A stretch of 12,610 nt of DNA from an uncultured Clostridia bacterium. GTDB taxonomy: Bacteria > Bacillota > Clostridia > UMGS1883. The stretch is from contig CANRER010000031.1 in NCBI GenBank assembly GCA_947629615.1, forward strand, positions 1-12,610, in the 5' to 3' direction. The notes below the pieces were generated by a model that was given only the letters and a program-made list of their open reading frames with translations, made no database searches and had not been told where the DNA came from. Positions 6,433 through 12,610 of the stretch are shown piece by piece (position 1 is the stretch's first letter; each line of letters starts with the position of its first letter). Made by a program: the position numbers and the translations under genes.

Positions 6433-6990
6433 TTACGCCCTGGACATATACTCGCCCGTGCGGGTATCCACGCGGATAACCTCGCCGTTATCGATGAACA
6501 GAGGCACCTGAACAACGGCCCCCGTTTCGAGAGTGGCGGGCTTTGTCGCGCCCTGCGCGGTGTTGCCGGCAAAGCCGGGCTCGGTATCGGTTATCTTAAG
6601 CTCCACAAAATTCGGGGGCTCGATGCCGAAGATGTTACCCTTGTATGACAGCACCTTGACCTGCATATTCTCCTTCACGAACTTGAGCGCGTCGCCCAGT
6701 TTATCGGTGCCGATGGGGATTTGCTCGTAGGTTTCGGGATCCATGAAGTAATAGAGGTCGCCGTCGTTATAAAGATACTCCATATCCTTGCGCTCGATAT
6801 GCGCTTTGGGCATTTTGTCGGTGGGGTTGAACGTTTTTTCAACCACCCCGCCGGAAATTACGTTCCTGATTTTCGTCCTGACGAAGGCCGCGCCCTTGCC
6901 CGGCTTCACATGCTGAAACTCGATAACCTGATACACGTTTCCGTCGTATTCAAAGGTTACTCCGTTTCTGAAATCGCCTGCGGAAATCAT
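6433..6990 (-). CDS. efp: Translation elongation factor P
   Basis: A full-length 185-residue EF-P, which binds ribosomes stalled on polyproline stretches and promotes peptide bond formation. Domain I holds FQHVKPGKGAAFVRTK, where Lys32 at the tip of the PGKG loop is the position modified in lysine-type EF-Ps. The second domain shows the IERKDMEYLYNDGDLYYFMD segment, and the C-terminal OB domain ends with GEVIRVDTRTGEYMSRA. It belongs to the lysine class and not the arginine (rhamnosylated) class. No modifying enzyme gene is present nearby. The ATG has AGGA 8 bases upstream, and the gene has its own promoter at 7024-7052. The CD1247-type gene follows 28 bases later. Confidence 0.97.
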   Translation of the reverse strand: MISAGDFRNGVTFEYDGNVYQVIEFQHVKPGKGAAFVRTKIRNVISGGVVEKTFNPTDKMPKAHIERKDMEYLYNDGDLYYFMDPETYEQIPIGTDKLGDALKFVKENMQVKVLSYKGNIFGIEPPNFVELKITDTEPGFAGNTAQGATKPATLETGAVVQVPLFIDNGEVIRVDTRTGEYMSRA

Positions 6991-7023
6991 TCAAATCATC
7001 CTTTCGTGCTGTACTCTTTTATT

Positions 7024-7052
7024 ATAATACAACAAAACGGAAAAATAATCAA
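7024..7052 (-). promoter_or_regulatory. Promoter of efp
   Basis: On the minus strand TTGATT (7047-7052) and TATTAT (7024-7029) are 17 bases apart, with the efp start about 34 bases beyond the -10 box. It lies in the 91-base gap after the M24 homologue, so efp can be transcribed independently of aroQ. Confidence 0.78.
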
Positions 7053-7081
7053 CCCTTTTTCCAAAAATAATTCGTAAAAAA

Positions 7082-8152
7082 TTACAGCACTTCCAATTCA
7101 AGGGAGCTTTGAGTGAGCGGCCGCGCCCCGTCGGCGGTTATTACGGCGGTATCGGTGAGGCGCGCGCCGGCGAAGCTGCTTTCATACGCCCCGACGCCCA
7201 AATTCACAGCCATGTTCGTGCAAAGGGTATCGCCGCTTTGCACCCTAACGCGCGGAAGCTCGACCGGGGATATGCCTATTCCGTGGCCCGCGCTGTGGCA
7301 GTAGGCCTCGCGCAGACCCGCGTCGGCAAGGCAGGTGCGGGCCTTCATATCCGCGTCGCGGCAGGGTACGCCCGTGCGCGCCTCGGCAAAGACGGCCTCA
7401 CGGGCCGAGCGCACCGCCTCGTAAAGGCCGCGGGCGCGTTCGTCGGCGCTGCCCACAAAGAAGGTGCGGCTCAGTTCGGCGCAGTAGCCGTCGAGGCGAA
7501 GGCCCACGCCCACGATAACCGCGTCGCCGAAGGCCAGCTCCTTAGCGGCGGAAAGCGCCGAGGGCATGGCCGTGCGCGTTCCCGAAACCACAACGGGCTT
7601 AAAGGGCAGTGAGTCGGCCCCGTTTTCCCGCAGGAAAAGCTCCGTTTTAAGGGAAATATCCCTCTCGTCCGCGCCCACCTTAAGCAGCCTTCTGGCGAAG
7701 GCGAGCCCCTCGTCCGCAAGGGCCGACGCCGCGCGGAGCCGCTCGATTTCGCCGGCATCCTTCACTGCGCGCAGGCGCAACATAAGGTCGCCCGCGGGGA
7801 TAAGCTCCTCGCAGCGCAGTTTGCGCTTTAGGGTGCGGTATACGCTGACGGTGAAGAAATCGTCCTCGAAGATGAGGGTTTTAACGCCGTCGCCGATGAT
7901 GGTATCGTTTATGCTGTTATACAGGCCGCCGGCCACGTTCACAATGGCGAGGCCCTTCGTTTCCATCGTGGCCTGAAGCGCATAGCGTTGCTCCACAAAG
8001 AGGGTTCGGCTGTCGTTTGTGATGAGGATTGCGCCGGTTTCCCCCGTGAAGCCGCTGAAGAAAAAGCGGTTCTCGGGCGAGGCGATGAGCGCGGCGTCGG
8101 CCCCTCGGGCCTCCATGGCCGAAAGCAGGCGTTCTATTCTTTTCTCATACAT
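7082..8152 (-). CDS. M24 (Xaa-Pro aminopeptidase-like) protein with degraded metal site
   Basis: A 356-residue protein with creatinase-type N-terminal domain (about 1-125; SPENRFFFSGFTG, FVEQRY) and pita-bread M24 domain (about 130-356; GYCAELSRTFFVG, CHSAGHGIG, GARLTDTAVIT). Its length and architecture match YqhT/PepQ-like peptidases encoded beside efp in Firmicutes. Active relatives bind two metals through Asp, Asp, His, Glu, Glu. Here the equivalent positions read Gly215 (VGVG instead of xDFG), Glu226, His290, Asn317 (VNLG instead of VEPG) and Thr333 (RLTD instead of RIED). The substrate histidine of VHE is Val297. Only the central His is retained, so normal dinuclear catalysis is unlikely. 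The reading frame is intact, which argues for a retained non-enzymatic or altered role and against a pseudogene. Its start overlaps the aroQ stop by 8 bases. Confidence 0.9.
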   Translation of the reverse strand: MYEKRIERLLSAMEARGADAALIASPENRFFFSGFTGETGAILITNDSRTLFVEQRYALQATMETKGLAIVNVAGGLYNSINDTIIGDGVKTLIFEDDFFTVSVYRTLKRKLRCEELIPAGDLMLRLRAVKDAGEIERLRAASALADEGLAFARRLLKVGADERDISLKTELFLRENGADSLPFKPVVVSGTRTAMPSALSAAKELAFGDAVIVGVGLRLDGYCAELSRTFFVGSADERARGLYEAVRSAREAVFAEARTGVPCRDADMKARTCLADAGLREAYCHSAGHGIGISPVELPRVRVQSGDTLCTNMAVNLGVGAYESSFAGARLTDTAVITADGARPLTQSSLELEVL

Positions 8153-8597
8153 TTTCCTTGCCCTCCAGATACGCCGCCAGCATTTCCACGCCGAGGCGGT
8201 AGCTGTCCTTGCCGTGGCCGGCCACTTGGCCTATGCAGTACGGCAGAATGACGCTTTTGCTGCGGAAGTCCTCGCGGCTGTGGATGTCGCTCATATGCAC
8301 CTCCACCACGGGCAGGCCGACCGCGCTCACAGCGTCGGCGACGGCGTAGCTGTAGTGGGTGAAGGCGGCGGGGTTCATAACGATGCCGTCCGCCGCGCCG
8401 TATGCGCGGTGAATTGCCTCCACCACCGCGCCCTCGTAATTCGACTGGAAACATTCACATTCATACCCCAGCTCCGCCGCGCGGCGGCGCGTCAGCTCCT
8501 CTATCGCGGCGAGGCTGTCGCGGCCGTAAATCTCGGGCTGGCGTATGCCCAGCATATTCATGTTGGGGCCGTTTATCAGAAGTATTTTTTTGTGCAT
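8145..8597 (-). CDS. aroQ: Type II 3-dehydroquinate dehydratase
   Basis: A 150-residue enzyme of the shikimate pathway that dehydrates 3-dehydroquinate to 3-dehydroshikimate; the type II form is a dodecamer with flavodoxin-like fold in the cytoplasm. It shows LLINGPNMNMLGIRQPEIYG at 6-25, with the flexible-loop Arg19 and catalytic Tyr24, then NPAAFTHYS (75-83, Asn75 and His81), VEVHMSDIHSRE (98-109, catalytic His101) and Arg112. Length is typical. The ATG at 8597 has GGAG 8 bases upstream; the frame extends further up to 8645, but without a ribosome binding site and into the promoter region. The stop overlaps the M24 gene start by 8 bases, so translation of the two is probably coupled. Confidence 0.96.
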   Translation of the reverse strand: MHKKILLINGPNMNMLGIRQPEIYGRDSLAAIEELTRRRAAELGYECECFQSNYEGAVVEAIHRAYGAADGIVMNPAAFTHYSYAVADAVSAVGLPVVEVHMSDIHSREDFRSKSVILPYCIGQVAGHGKDSYRLGVEMLAAYLEGKENV

Positions 8598-8658
8598 GGT
8601 AATCGCTCCAAGGTTATATGATTTTTCATTTTTATTGTACAGCAAATTAAAGAAAAAA

Positions 8659-8687
8659 CTGATACAAAATTGTGAATAAATTGTTAA
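8659..8687 (-). promoter_or_regulatory. Candidate promoter of aroQ
   Basis: TTAACA (8682-8687) and TATCAG (8659-8664) on the minus strand with a 17-base spacer. The -10 box is imperfect; a second -10-like TACAAT lies nearer the gene but lacks a -35 partner. Tentative. Confidence 0.4.
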
Positions 8688-8713
8688 TGTTTGAGAACTC
8701 GCACGAAAGGGAG

Positions 8714-8876
8714 CGCGTCTATACCCCTCATCAGTTGCTCGGGGTCCCGCAAAGACGGCGGAGCCGGATTTGTGGGGAGAGGAGGAGCGAAGCGAACCCG
8801 GTTTTGGTTTTGAAAAAACCTAAACCGCGATGCGAAGCTTGCGACGACGAGGACACCTTCTCCCCAAGGAGAAGGC
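8714..8876. repeat. Hairpin-rich intergenic element of unknown nature
   Basis: This fills the middle of the 387-base spacer between aroQ and pepD. It begins with TACCCCTCATCAG and ends with a perfect hairpin CCTTCTCC/GGAGAAGG (8856-8863 and 8868-8875, loop CCAA). A second hairpin lies at 8800-8826 (GGTTTTGGTTTT against AAAACCTAAACC, 11 of 12 paired, 3-base loop). The bordering motifs resemble intergenic modules I recall from Clostridia genomes, but there is no second copy in this window, so repeat status is not shown. I see no ribosome-bound open frame in it. Confidence 0.4.
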
Positions 8877-8943
8877 AAGATTGTGTGCTGACTTTTAATT
8901 TATGCGTGGAGTGTCGGCTTGGCGCTCCCCACCTTATTTAGGC

Positions 8944-8973
8944 AAAAAAATGGCGGCATAGGCCGCCATTTTT
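8944..8973 (-). terminator. Terminator of pepD
   Basis: Stem AAAATGGCGGC/GCCGCCATTTT with loop of 4 bases, followed on the minus strand by a run of seven T. It lies 13 bases after the pepD stop. The hairpin also has a T run on the plus strand and could work both ways. Confidence 0.9.
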
Positions 8974-8985
8974 ATTACGCTGTTT

Positions 8986-10437
8986 TCAGCGGAGGCGTTT
9001 CAGCACCTCAAGCACGTAATTCCACGTTCGGGCGACGGAGGCGACGTCCATACTCTCGTTGGGGGTGTGAATGTCCTTCATATCCGGGCCGATGGAAACG
9101 CAGTCGAGCCCGGGCAGCTTGCCCGCAAACAGGCCGCACTCCACGCCGGCGTGAATGGCCTCCACGCCCGGCTCACGGCCGTAAAGCTCTTTGAACACCT
9201 CGACCATCAGCGCGCGAAGCTTGGAGTCGGGCTTATATTCCCAAGCGGGGTACGCGCCGTCACATTCGACCTTGCCGCCGAGGATATCCATAAGATTTGC
9301 AAGACGGCTGACGAGCTCGTCCTTTTCGGTGCCGACGCTGCTGCGCACGGCAAAGCTCATCGTCATTTTATCGGCGTGGGTTTGGAGTATGCCCATGTTG
9401 AGCGAGGTTTGCACAAGGCCGGGTATATCGGAGCTCATGCGCTGTATGCCGCCGGGAAGGTTCACAAGGGCGGCTATCATGCGCTTTTTGGAGTCCGCCT
9501 CCGCAGCCGCGGCGAAAATCCCGCCGCCGCCGTCCTCGACGCTCAGGCTCAGCCCCGGGTCACCGACGCGGTACTCGGCGGCGAATATCGCGTGATATTT
9601 TTCCCCCACGGCCTTGACGGTTTCCACGTTTTTTGCGTCCACAACGATTTTGGCCCGACATTCCCTCGGAATGGCGTTATCCTTAAGTCCGCCGTCCACC
9701 AAAACGAGGCCGAAATCCACGGTCTTGGCGAGCTCGTTCAAAAGCCGCCCCATAAGACGGTTCGCGTTGGCCCTGCCCTTGTGTATCTCCACGCCGGAGT
9801 GGCCGCCCGTGAGGCCGCCCACCTTTAGCGTCAGTATGCTGCCCGCCATGGTTTTGCGCGAAATGGGCAGAGTGCATTTCGCCGTAACTCCGCCGGCGCA
9901 GCTCACCAGCAAAACGCCCTCGTTTTCGGAGTCCAAATTCAGCATGGTGCGGCTTTTCAGCGGCGTGCAGTCGATGTCCGCCGCGCCGTACATACCGGTT
10001 TCCTCGTCAACGGTGAAAATCACCTCGAGCGGCGGGTGCGGAATATCCTTCGAGGCCAGCAGCGCCAGCCCCATCGCCACGGCGATGCCGTCGTCGCCGC
10101 CGAGGGTGGTTCCGTCGGCGGAGATTATCCCGTTTTCGAGCCTCAGGCGAAGGCCGTCCTTTTCAAAATCAATGTCGCAGTCCGCCGTTTTCTCGCACAC
10201 CATGTCGAGATGCCCCTGAAGCATGACGGGCTGCGACCTTTCGTAGCCCTCGGAGCCGTTCTTGAAGATTATCACGTTGTTGGTGGGGTCTTGAATATAG
10301 CGGAGAGAATGTTCCTTGGCGAAGCTGACGCAGTAATCGCTTATGGCTTTTGTGTTGCCGGAGCCGTGCGGAATGGCGCAAAGCTCCTCGAAATATTTGA
10401 AAACCTCTTTTGGTTCAATGCCCGAAAGTACGGCCAT
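8986..10437 (-). CDS. pepD: Aminoacyl-histidine dipeptidase (peptidase D, M20 family)
   Basis: A 483-residue cytosolic metallodipeptidase that cleaves dipeptides such as Xaa-His. The M20 zinc-site residues are all visible: GHLDMV (His76, Asp78), GGDDG (Asp115), DEETG (catalytic Glu145 and metal-binding Glu146), LDSENEG (Asp169) and His457 in DIHTPNES near the C-terminus. The spacing agrees closely with characterised PepD proteins. The lid/dimerisation domain lies about 187-390. The frame can be extended three codons to a GTG, but AAGGAG sits 8 bases before the ATG at 10437 and would overlap the GTG, so the ATG is chosen. The gene has its own terminator. Upstream, a short orphan gene tail ends 12 bases before it, preceded by a repeat copy and a good promoter. 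Confidence 0.96.
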   Translation of the reverse strand: MAVLSGIEPKEVFKYFEELCAIPHGSGNTKAISDYCVSFAKEHSLRYIQDPTNNVIIFKNGSEGYERSQPVMLQGHLDMVCEKTADCDIDFEKDGLRLRLENGIISADGTTLGGDDGIAVAMGLALLASKDIPHPPLEVIFTVDEETGMYGAADIDCTPLKSRTMLNLDSENEGVLLVSCAGGVTAKCTLPISRKTMAGSILTLKVGGLTGGHSGVEIHKGRANANRLMGRLLNELAKTVDFGLVLVDGGLKDNAIPRECRAKIVVDAKNVETVKAVGEKYHAIFAAEYRVGDPGLSLSVEDGGGGIFAAAAEADSKKRMIAALVNLPGGIQRMSSDIPGLVQTSLNMGILQTHADKMTMSFAVRSSVGTEKDELVSRLANLMDILGGKVECDGAYPAWEYKPDSKLRALMVEVFKELYGREPGVEAIHAGVECGLFAGKLPGLDCVSIGPDMKDIHTPNESMDVASVARTWNYVLEVLKRLR

Positions 10438-10445
10438 TGTTCTCA

Positions 10446-10451
10446 CTCCTT
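10446..10451 (-). promoter_or_regulatory. Ribosome binding site deciding the pepD start
   Basis: AAGGAG on the minus strand, 8 bases before ATG 10437. It overlaps the TAA of the upstream orphan reading frame, a layout typical of genes in an operon. Confidence 0.8.
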
Positions 10452-10593
10452 ACTTACTTTTTTTGCGGTAGCGGCTCTTGCCGGCCTCCTCGATAAGTCC
10501 GCAGCCTGCGTCATAATCGAAGCTGACCTCATACAGCAAAATCTGATTTTTGTAGGGCCAATACCGTGCGGAATACGTCAGTATTCCGAGTGA
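10450..10593 (-). pseudogene. Orphan 3' tail of an unidentified gene
   Basis: An open frame of about 47 codons on the minus strand ends with TAA at 10450-10452, touching the pepD ribosome binding site. Its last 37 residues (YWPYKNQILLYEVSF, then DYDAGCGLIEEAGKS and a basic end RYRKKSK) look like ordinary protein sequence. It has no ATG or GTG with a ribosome binding site. Its first ten codons fall inside hairpin H1 of repeat copy 2, and a stop codon precedes it. I infer that a gene once sat upstream of pepD and lost its 5' part where the repeat now lies. I do not recognise the protein. It could instead be a chance open frame. Confidence 0.4.
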
Positions 10594-10720
10594 TCATTTC
10601 CTTGCCTGCAAAAAAATATCCACCCGCACGGTCCGAAGGAGTTTATGGTGGGCGAAAAATTTTTTCAGGCATAACAAAAAACGCAGGAAAGCCGTCGCCT
10701 TCCGTTATAAACCGTCGCGG
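10569..10720 (+). repeat. Structured dispersed repeat, copy 2
   Basis: Same order of parts as 1835-2022 but on the opposite strand: hairpin H1 (CGGAATAC/GTATTCCG, arms 10569-10576 and 10581-10588, 4-base loop); TGCCTG (10603-10608) pairing with CAGGCA (10666-10671) around the 36-base core at 10611-10646, which is identical to copy 1; hairpin H3 (10686-10692 and 10697-10703, one mismatch); and the identical terminal box TATAAACCGTCGCGG (10706-10720). Loops and linkers differ in sequence and length while the stems remain. It is 36 bases shorter than copy 1. It lies in the 5' leader that the promoter at 10775-10803 would give pepD. Confidence 0.75.
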
Positions 10721-10774
10721 GGTCGGCTTCCCACTATCTAAATTGCACGACATAATTGTACAACTTACAACTCT

Positions 10775-10803
10775 ATTATACAGCGGTTTTTGTTGAAAGT
10801 CAA
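10775..10803 (-). promoter_or_regulatory. Promoter reading toward pepD
   Basis: TTGACT (10798-10803) and TATAAT (10775-10780) on the minus strand with a 17-base spacer. The predicted start near 10768 would give pepD a leader of about 330 bases that includes repeat copy 2 and the orphan gene tail. It may originally have served the lost gene. Confidence 0.85.
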
Positions 10804-10908
10804 CAAAAAAATCGGAAAATATAGAATATTTTGAATATTTTTCGCTCCCGTTTCCGTGCGAACATACAAAACCGCCTCAAACGGGCGGGACGGCAGCAAA
10901 AATGCCTC

Positions 10909-10937
10909 TTGCAAACGGCGGGATTTTATGGTAGAAT
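10909..10937 (+). promoter_or_regulatory. Promoter of the MATE transporter gene
   Basis: TTGCAA (10909-10914) and TAGAAT (10932-10937) with a 17-base spacer, 46 bases before the ATG. The stretch between this and the divergent promoter at 10775-10803 is AT-rich and contains a tandem GAATATTTT pair (10824-10841), which may be a regulatory site. Confidence 0.7.
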
Positions 10938-10983
10938 ATCAAATTAAAAGGATTAGGATTGTTTTTGAAGAGAGGCACAGGGA

Positions 10984-12339
10984 ATGAAACGGAAAAGCAT
11001 GGATATTCTCGGCGGAAGCATCGCCGACAAGCTGCTGATATTCGCGCTGCCGCTAGCGTTCACGGGTATGCTCCAGCAGCTTTTCAACGCCGCCGACGTG
11101 GCCGTGGTGGGCCGCTTTGTGGGCAAGGACGCGATGGCCGCCGTGGGCAGCAACGGCCCGGTCATCGGGCTGCTCGTCAACGGCTTTATGGGCCTCGCGC
11201 TGGGCGCGAACGTTGTTATATCGCGCTTCACCGGCCAACAGAACGACGAGGGCGTCAGCCGTTGCGTGCATACGTCGGTGCTGTTTTCGCTTTTGGGCGG
11301 CGTTGCGCTCACCCTAATCGGCGAGGCGTTCGCCCCGGCCATACTCCGCGCAACCTCCGTTCCCGCCGACGTGCTGCCGATGGCCACGGCCTACCTCCGC
11401 GTGTATCTGGTCGGCCTGCCGGTAATCTTCCTTTATAATTTCGAGTCCGCGATTTTCCGCAGCCAAGGCGATACGCGCACGCCGCTTTTGTGCCTTGTTG
11501 CGTCGGGGCTGATAAACGTCGCGCTGAACCTCGTTTTTGTCTGCGGGGCGGGCATGGCCGCCGAAGGCGTGGCCCTCGCCACGGTAATATCGAACCTCGC
11601 GAGCTCGGCGCTTTTGTTCGCCGCGCTATGCCGCAGGGATGACCGCGTGAGGATAGAGCCGCGCAAAATAAGAATACATAAGGACTCCCTTTCAAAGATT
11701 TTCGTCATCGGCCTGCCGGCGGGTTTGCAGAGCATGGTGTTCTCGCTTTCCAATATATGCGTGCAGTCGGCTGTCAACAGCCTCGGCACGGATGTTATGG
11801 CCGCAAGCTCCGCCGCGTTCAACATCGAGATACTGGCCTACTACCTCGTCAACTCGTTCGGGCAGGCCTGCACCACCTTCGTCGGGCAGAACTACGGCGC
11901 GGGCAATATCAAGCGCTGCCGCAGGGTTGTTCGGATAAGCCTTGCCTTGGACGTGGGTATAACGCTGGCCGTGTCGCTCGTGATACTGCCCTTCGGCCGC
12001 CCGCTGCTCTCGGTTTTCAACCGCGACGCGGCCATCGCGGCGATAGGCATGGTGCGGCTTAGGTTTATCCTCGCCGCCGAGGCCGTCAACGCCGTTATGG
12101 AGGTCATGTCCGGCGCGATGAGGGGCTACGGCAGCTCGCTTACGCCCGCGCTCATCACCTTTGCCGGCGTCTGCGGTATCCGCGTGGCGTGGGTGTATAC
12201 GGTGTTCCGCGCCGCTCCTCGCTTCGACGCGCTTATGCTCGTTTACCCCGTTAGCTGGGTCGTCACCGCCGTCGCGCTCGTGGTTGCCTATGCCGTGTAT
12301 ATGCATAAAATGGCCGATAGAGAGCCGGTGAGGCTGTAA
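10984..12339 (+). CDS. MATE family multidrug/metabolite efflux transporter
   Basis: A 451-residue integral membrane protein with about 12 hydrophobic segments in two homologous halves, as in MATE transporters, which export cationic drugs or metabolites in exchange for Na+ or H+. The N-terminal half opens with ALPLAFTGMLQQLFNAADVA (21-40) and VVGRFVGKDAMAAVG; the second half repeats the pattern with GLPAGLQSMVFSLSN (243-257) and LGTDVMAA. IFRSQGDTRTP (157-167) and GQNYGAGN (301-308) are family blocks at membrane edges. Length is typical (about 440-460). The ATG at 10984 has GAAGAGAGG ending 8 bases upstream. It is a single-gene unit with its own promoter and terminator. The substrate is not predictable; no drug-regulator gene lies beside it. 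Confidence 0.95.
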   Translation: MKRKSMDILGGSIADKLLIFALPLAFTGMLQQLFNAADVAVVGRFVGKDAMAAVGSNGPVIGLLVNGFMGLALGANVVISRFTGQQNDEGVSRCVHTSVLFSLLGGVALTLIGEAFAPAILRATSVPADVLPMATAYLRVYLVGLPVIFLYNFESAIFRSQGDTRTPLLCLVASGLINVALNLVFVCGAGMAAEGVALATVISNLASSALLFAALCRRDDRVRIEPRKIRIHKDSLSKIFVIGLPAGLQSMVFSLSNICVQSAVNSLGTDVMAASSAAFNIEILAYYLVNSFGQACTTFVGQNYGAGNIKRCRRVVRISLALDVGITLAVSLVILPFGRPLLSVFNRDAAIAAIGMVRLRFILAAEAVNAVMEVMSGAMRGYGSSLTPALITFAGVCGIRVAWVYTVFRAAPRFDALMLVYPVSWVVTAVALVVAYAVYMHKMADREPVRL

Positions 12340-12344
12340 ATGAT

Positions 12345-12390
12345 AAAGCCCCTCGTTTGTCACCCGAAAGGTGACGGACGAGGGGCTTTT
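12345..12390 (+). terminator. Terminator of the MATE gene
   Basis: A long hairpin: a 12-base-pair outer stem (12345-12356 with 12378-12389), two G-T pairs, and an inner GTCACC/GGTGAC stem with loop CGAAA, about 20 pairs in all. It starts 5 bases after the MATE stop codon and ends in TTTT; A residues at the other side allow some function on the minus strand. Confidence 0.93.
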
Positions 12391-12468
12391 CGTATATACA
12401 AAATAATACTCATGCGGAGTTCTATGACTGATAGGTGTTTTGCGTTGCAACTCGCGCGCCGCGACTTC

Positions 12469-12502
12469 AAAAGAAAATCGGAACAAGCACAGCTTGCTCC
12501 GA
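12469..12502 (-). terminator. Terminator of the tRNA-Thr gene
   Basis: On the minus strand an 11-base-pair stem (arms 12492-12502 and 12478-12488, one G-T pair, loop TGT) is followed by TTTTCTTTT, immediately downstream of the tRNA CCA end. Confidence 0.92.
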
Positions 12503-12504
12503 CA

Positions 12505-12580
12505 TGGAGCCGATGACGGGACTCGAACCTGCGACCTGCTCATTACGAATGAGCTGCTCTACCAACTGAGCTACATCGGC
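12505..12580 (-). tRNA. tRNA-Thr, anticodon CGT
   Basis: A complete 76-base cloverleaf with encoded CCA. The acceptor arms GCCGATG (12574-12580) and CATCGGC (12509-12515) pair, the discriminator is T, the D arm reads GCTCAGTTGGTAGAGC, and the TpsiC arm contains GGTTCGAGTCCC. The anticodon arm GCTCA/TGAGC has loop TTCGTAA, so the anticodon is CGT and reads the threonine codon ACG, useful in a GC-rich genome. Its promoter and terminator flank it closely, so it is a single-tRNA transcript as far as the window shows. Confidence 0.97.
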
Positions 12581-12593
12581 ATACAACGATAAT

Positions 12594-12599
12594 ATTATA
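12594..12599 (-). promoter_or_regulatory. -10 box of the tRNA-Thr promoter
   Basis: TATAAT on the minus strand, 13 bases upstream of the mature tRNA 5' end. The -35 box would fall outside the window. Confidence 0.7.
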
Positions 12600-12610
12600 C
12601 CCGATATTTT

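Noticed and set aside
8672..8941. An 89-codon plus-strand frame in the aroQ-pepD spacer.
   Set aside because: No ribosome binding site; it runs through two hairpins and has no protein-like motifs.
9067..9828. A 253-codon open frame on the plus strand opposite pepD.
   Set aside because: Antisense shadow; pepD carries all M20 metal-site residues.

Overview
The window looks like chromosomal DNA from a Clostridia-type Firmicute, most likely a GC-rich gut lineage of the Oscillospirales/Ruminococcaceae kind. This is an inference from gene content and order: pyrH-frr-uppS, a CD1247-type acidic zinc-ribbon protein beside efp, an M24 peptidase homologue and type II aroQ upstream of it, and a small AbrB-type regulator. 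Coding DNA is GC-rich, spacers are AT-rich, and Shine-Dalgarno sites and sigma-A-like promoters are clear. I see no phage, insertion sequence with transposase, or CRISPR array.

Layout. (1) 1-1771, minus strand: pyrH, frr and uppS (uppS runs off the left edge) form a compact nucleotide/translation/cell-wall operon; the usual upstream rpsB and tsf are absent. (2) 1772-2158: a spacer holding copy 1 of a structured dispersed repeat. (3) 2159-5436: a divergent pair, a cytoplasmic GH2 glycosidase on minus and an AraC-type regulator on plus, which looks like a local sugar-responsive unit. (4) 5510-5922: an AbrB/SpoVT-type regulator with a consensus promoter, a hairpin leader that starts about where transcription should start, and a strong bidirectional terminator. 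(5) 5973-8597, minus: aroQ, an M24 'Xaa-Pro peptidase' homologue that has lost most metal ligands, efp with its own promoter, and the CD1247-type protein. (6) 8598-8985: a spacer with a hairpin-rich element and the pepD terminator. (7) 8986-10803, minus: pepD (M20 dipeptidase), preceded by a remnant gene tail, copy 2 of the repeat in opposite orientation to copy 1, and a good promoter. (8) 10909-12389, plus: a MATE transporter with promoter and long terminator hairpin. (9) 12469-12599, minus: tRNA-Thr(CGT) with terminator and the -10 box of its promoter.

Most genes are housekeeping functions. The points most worth following are the M24 homologue with four of five metal ligands replaced, the paired structured repeats at about 1.8-2.0 kb and 10.6-10.7 kb, and the disturbed region upstream of pepD where one repeat copy abuts an orphan gene tail. 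I found no convincing complete new multi-gene system.
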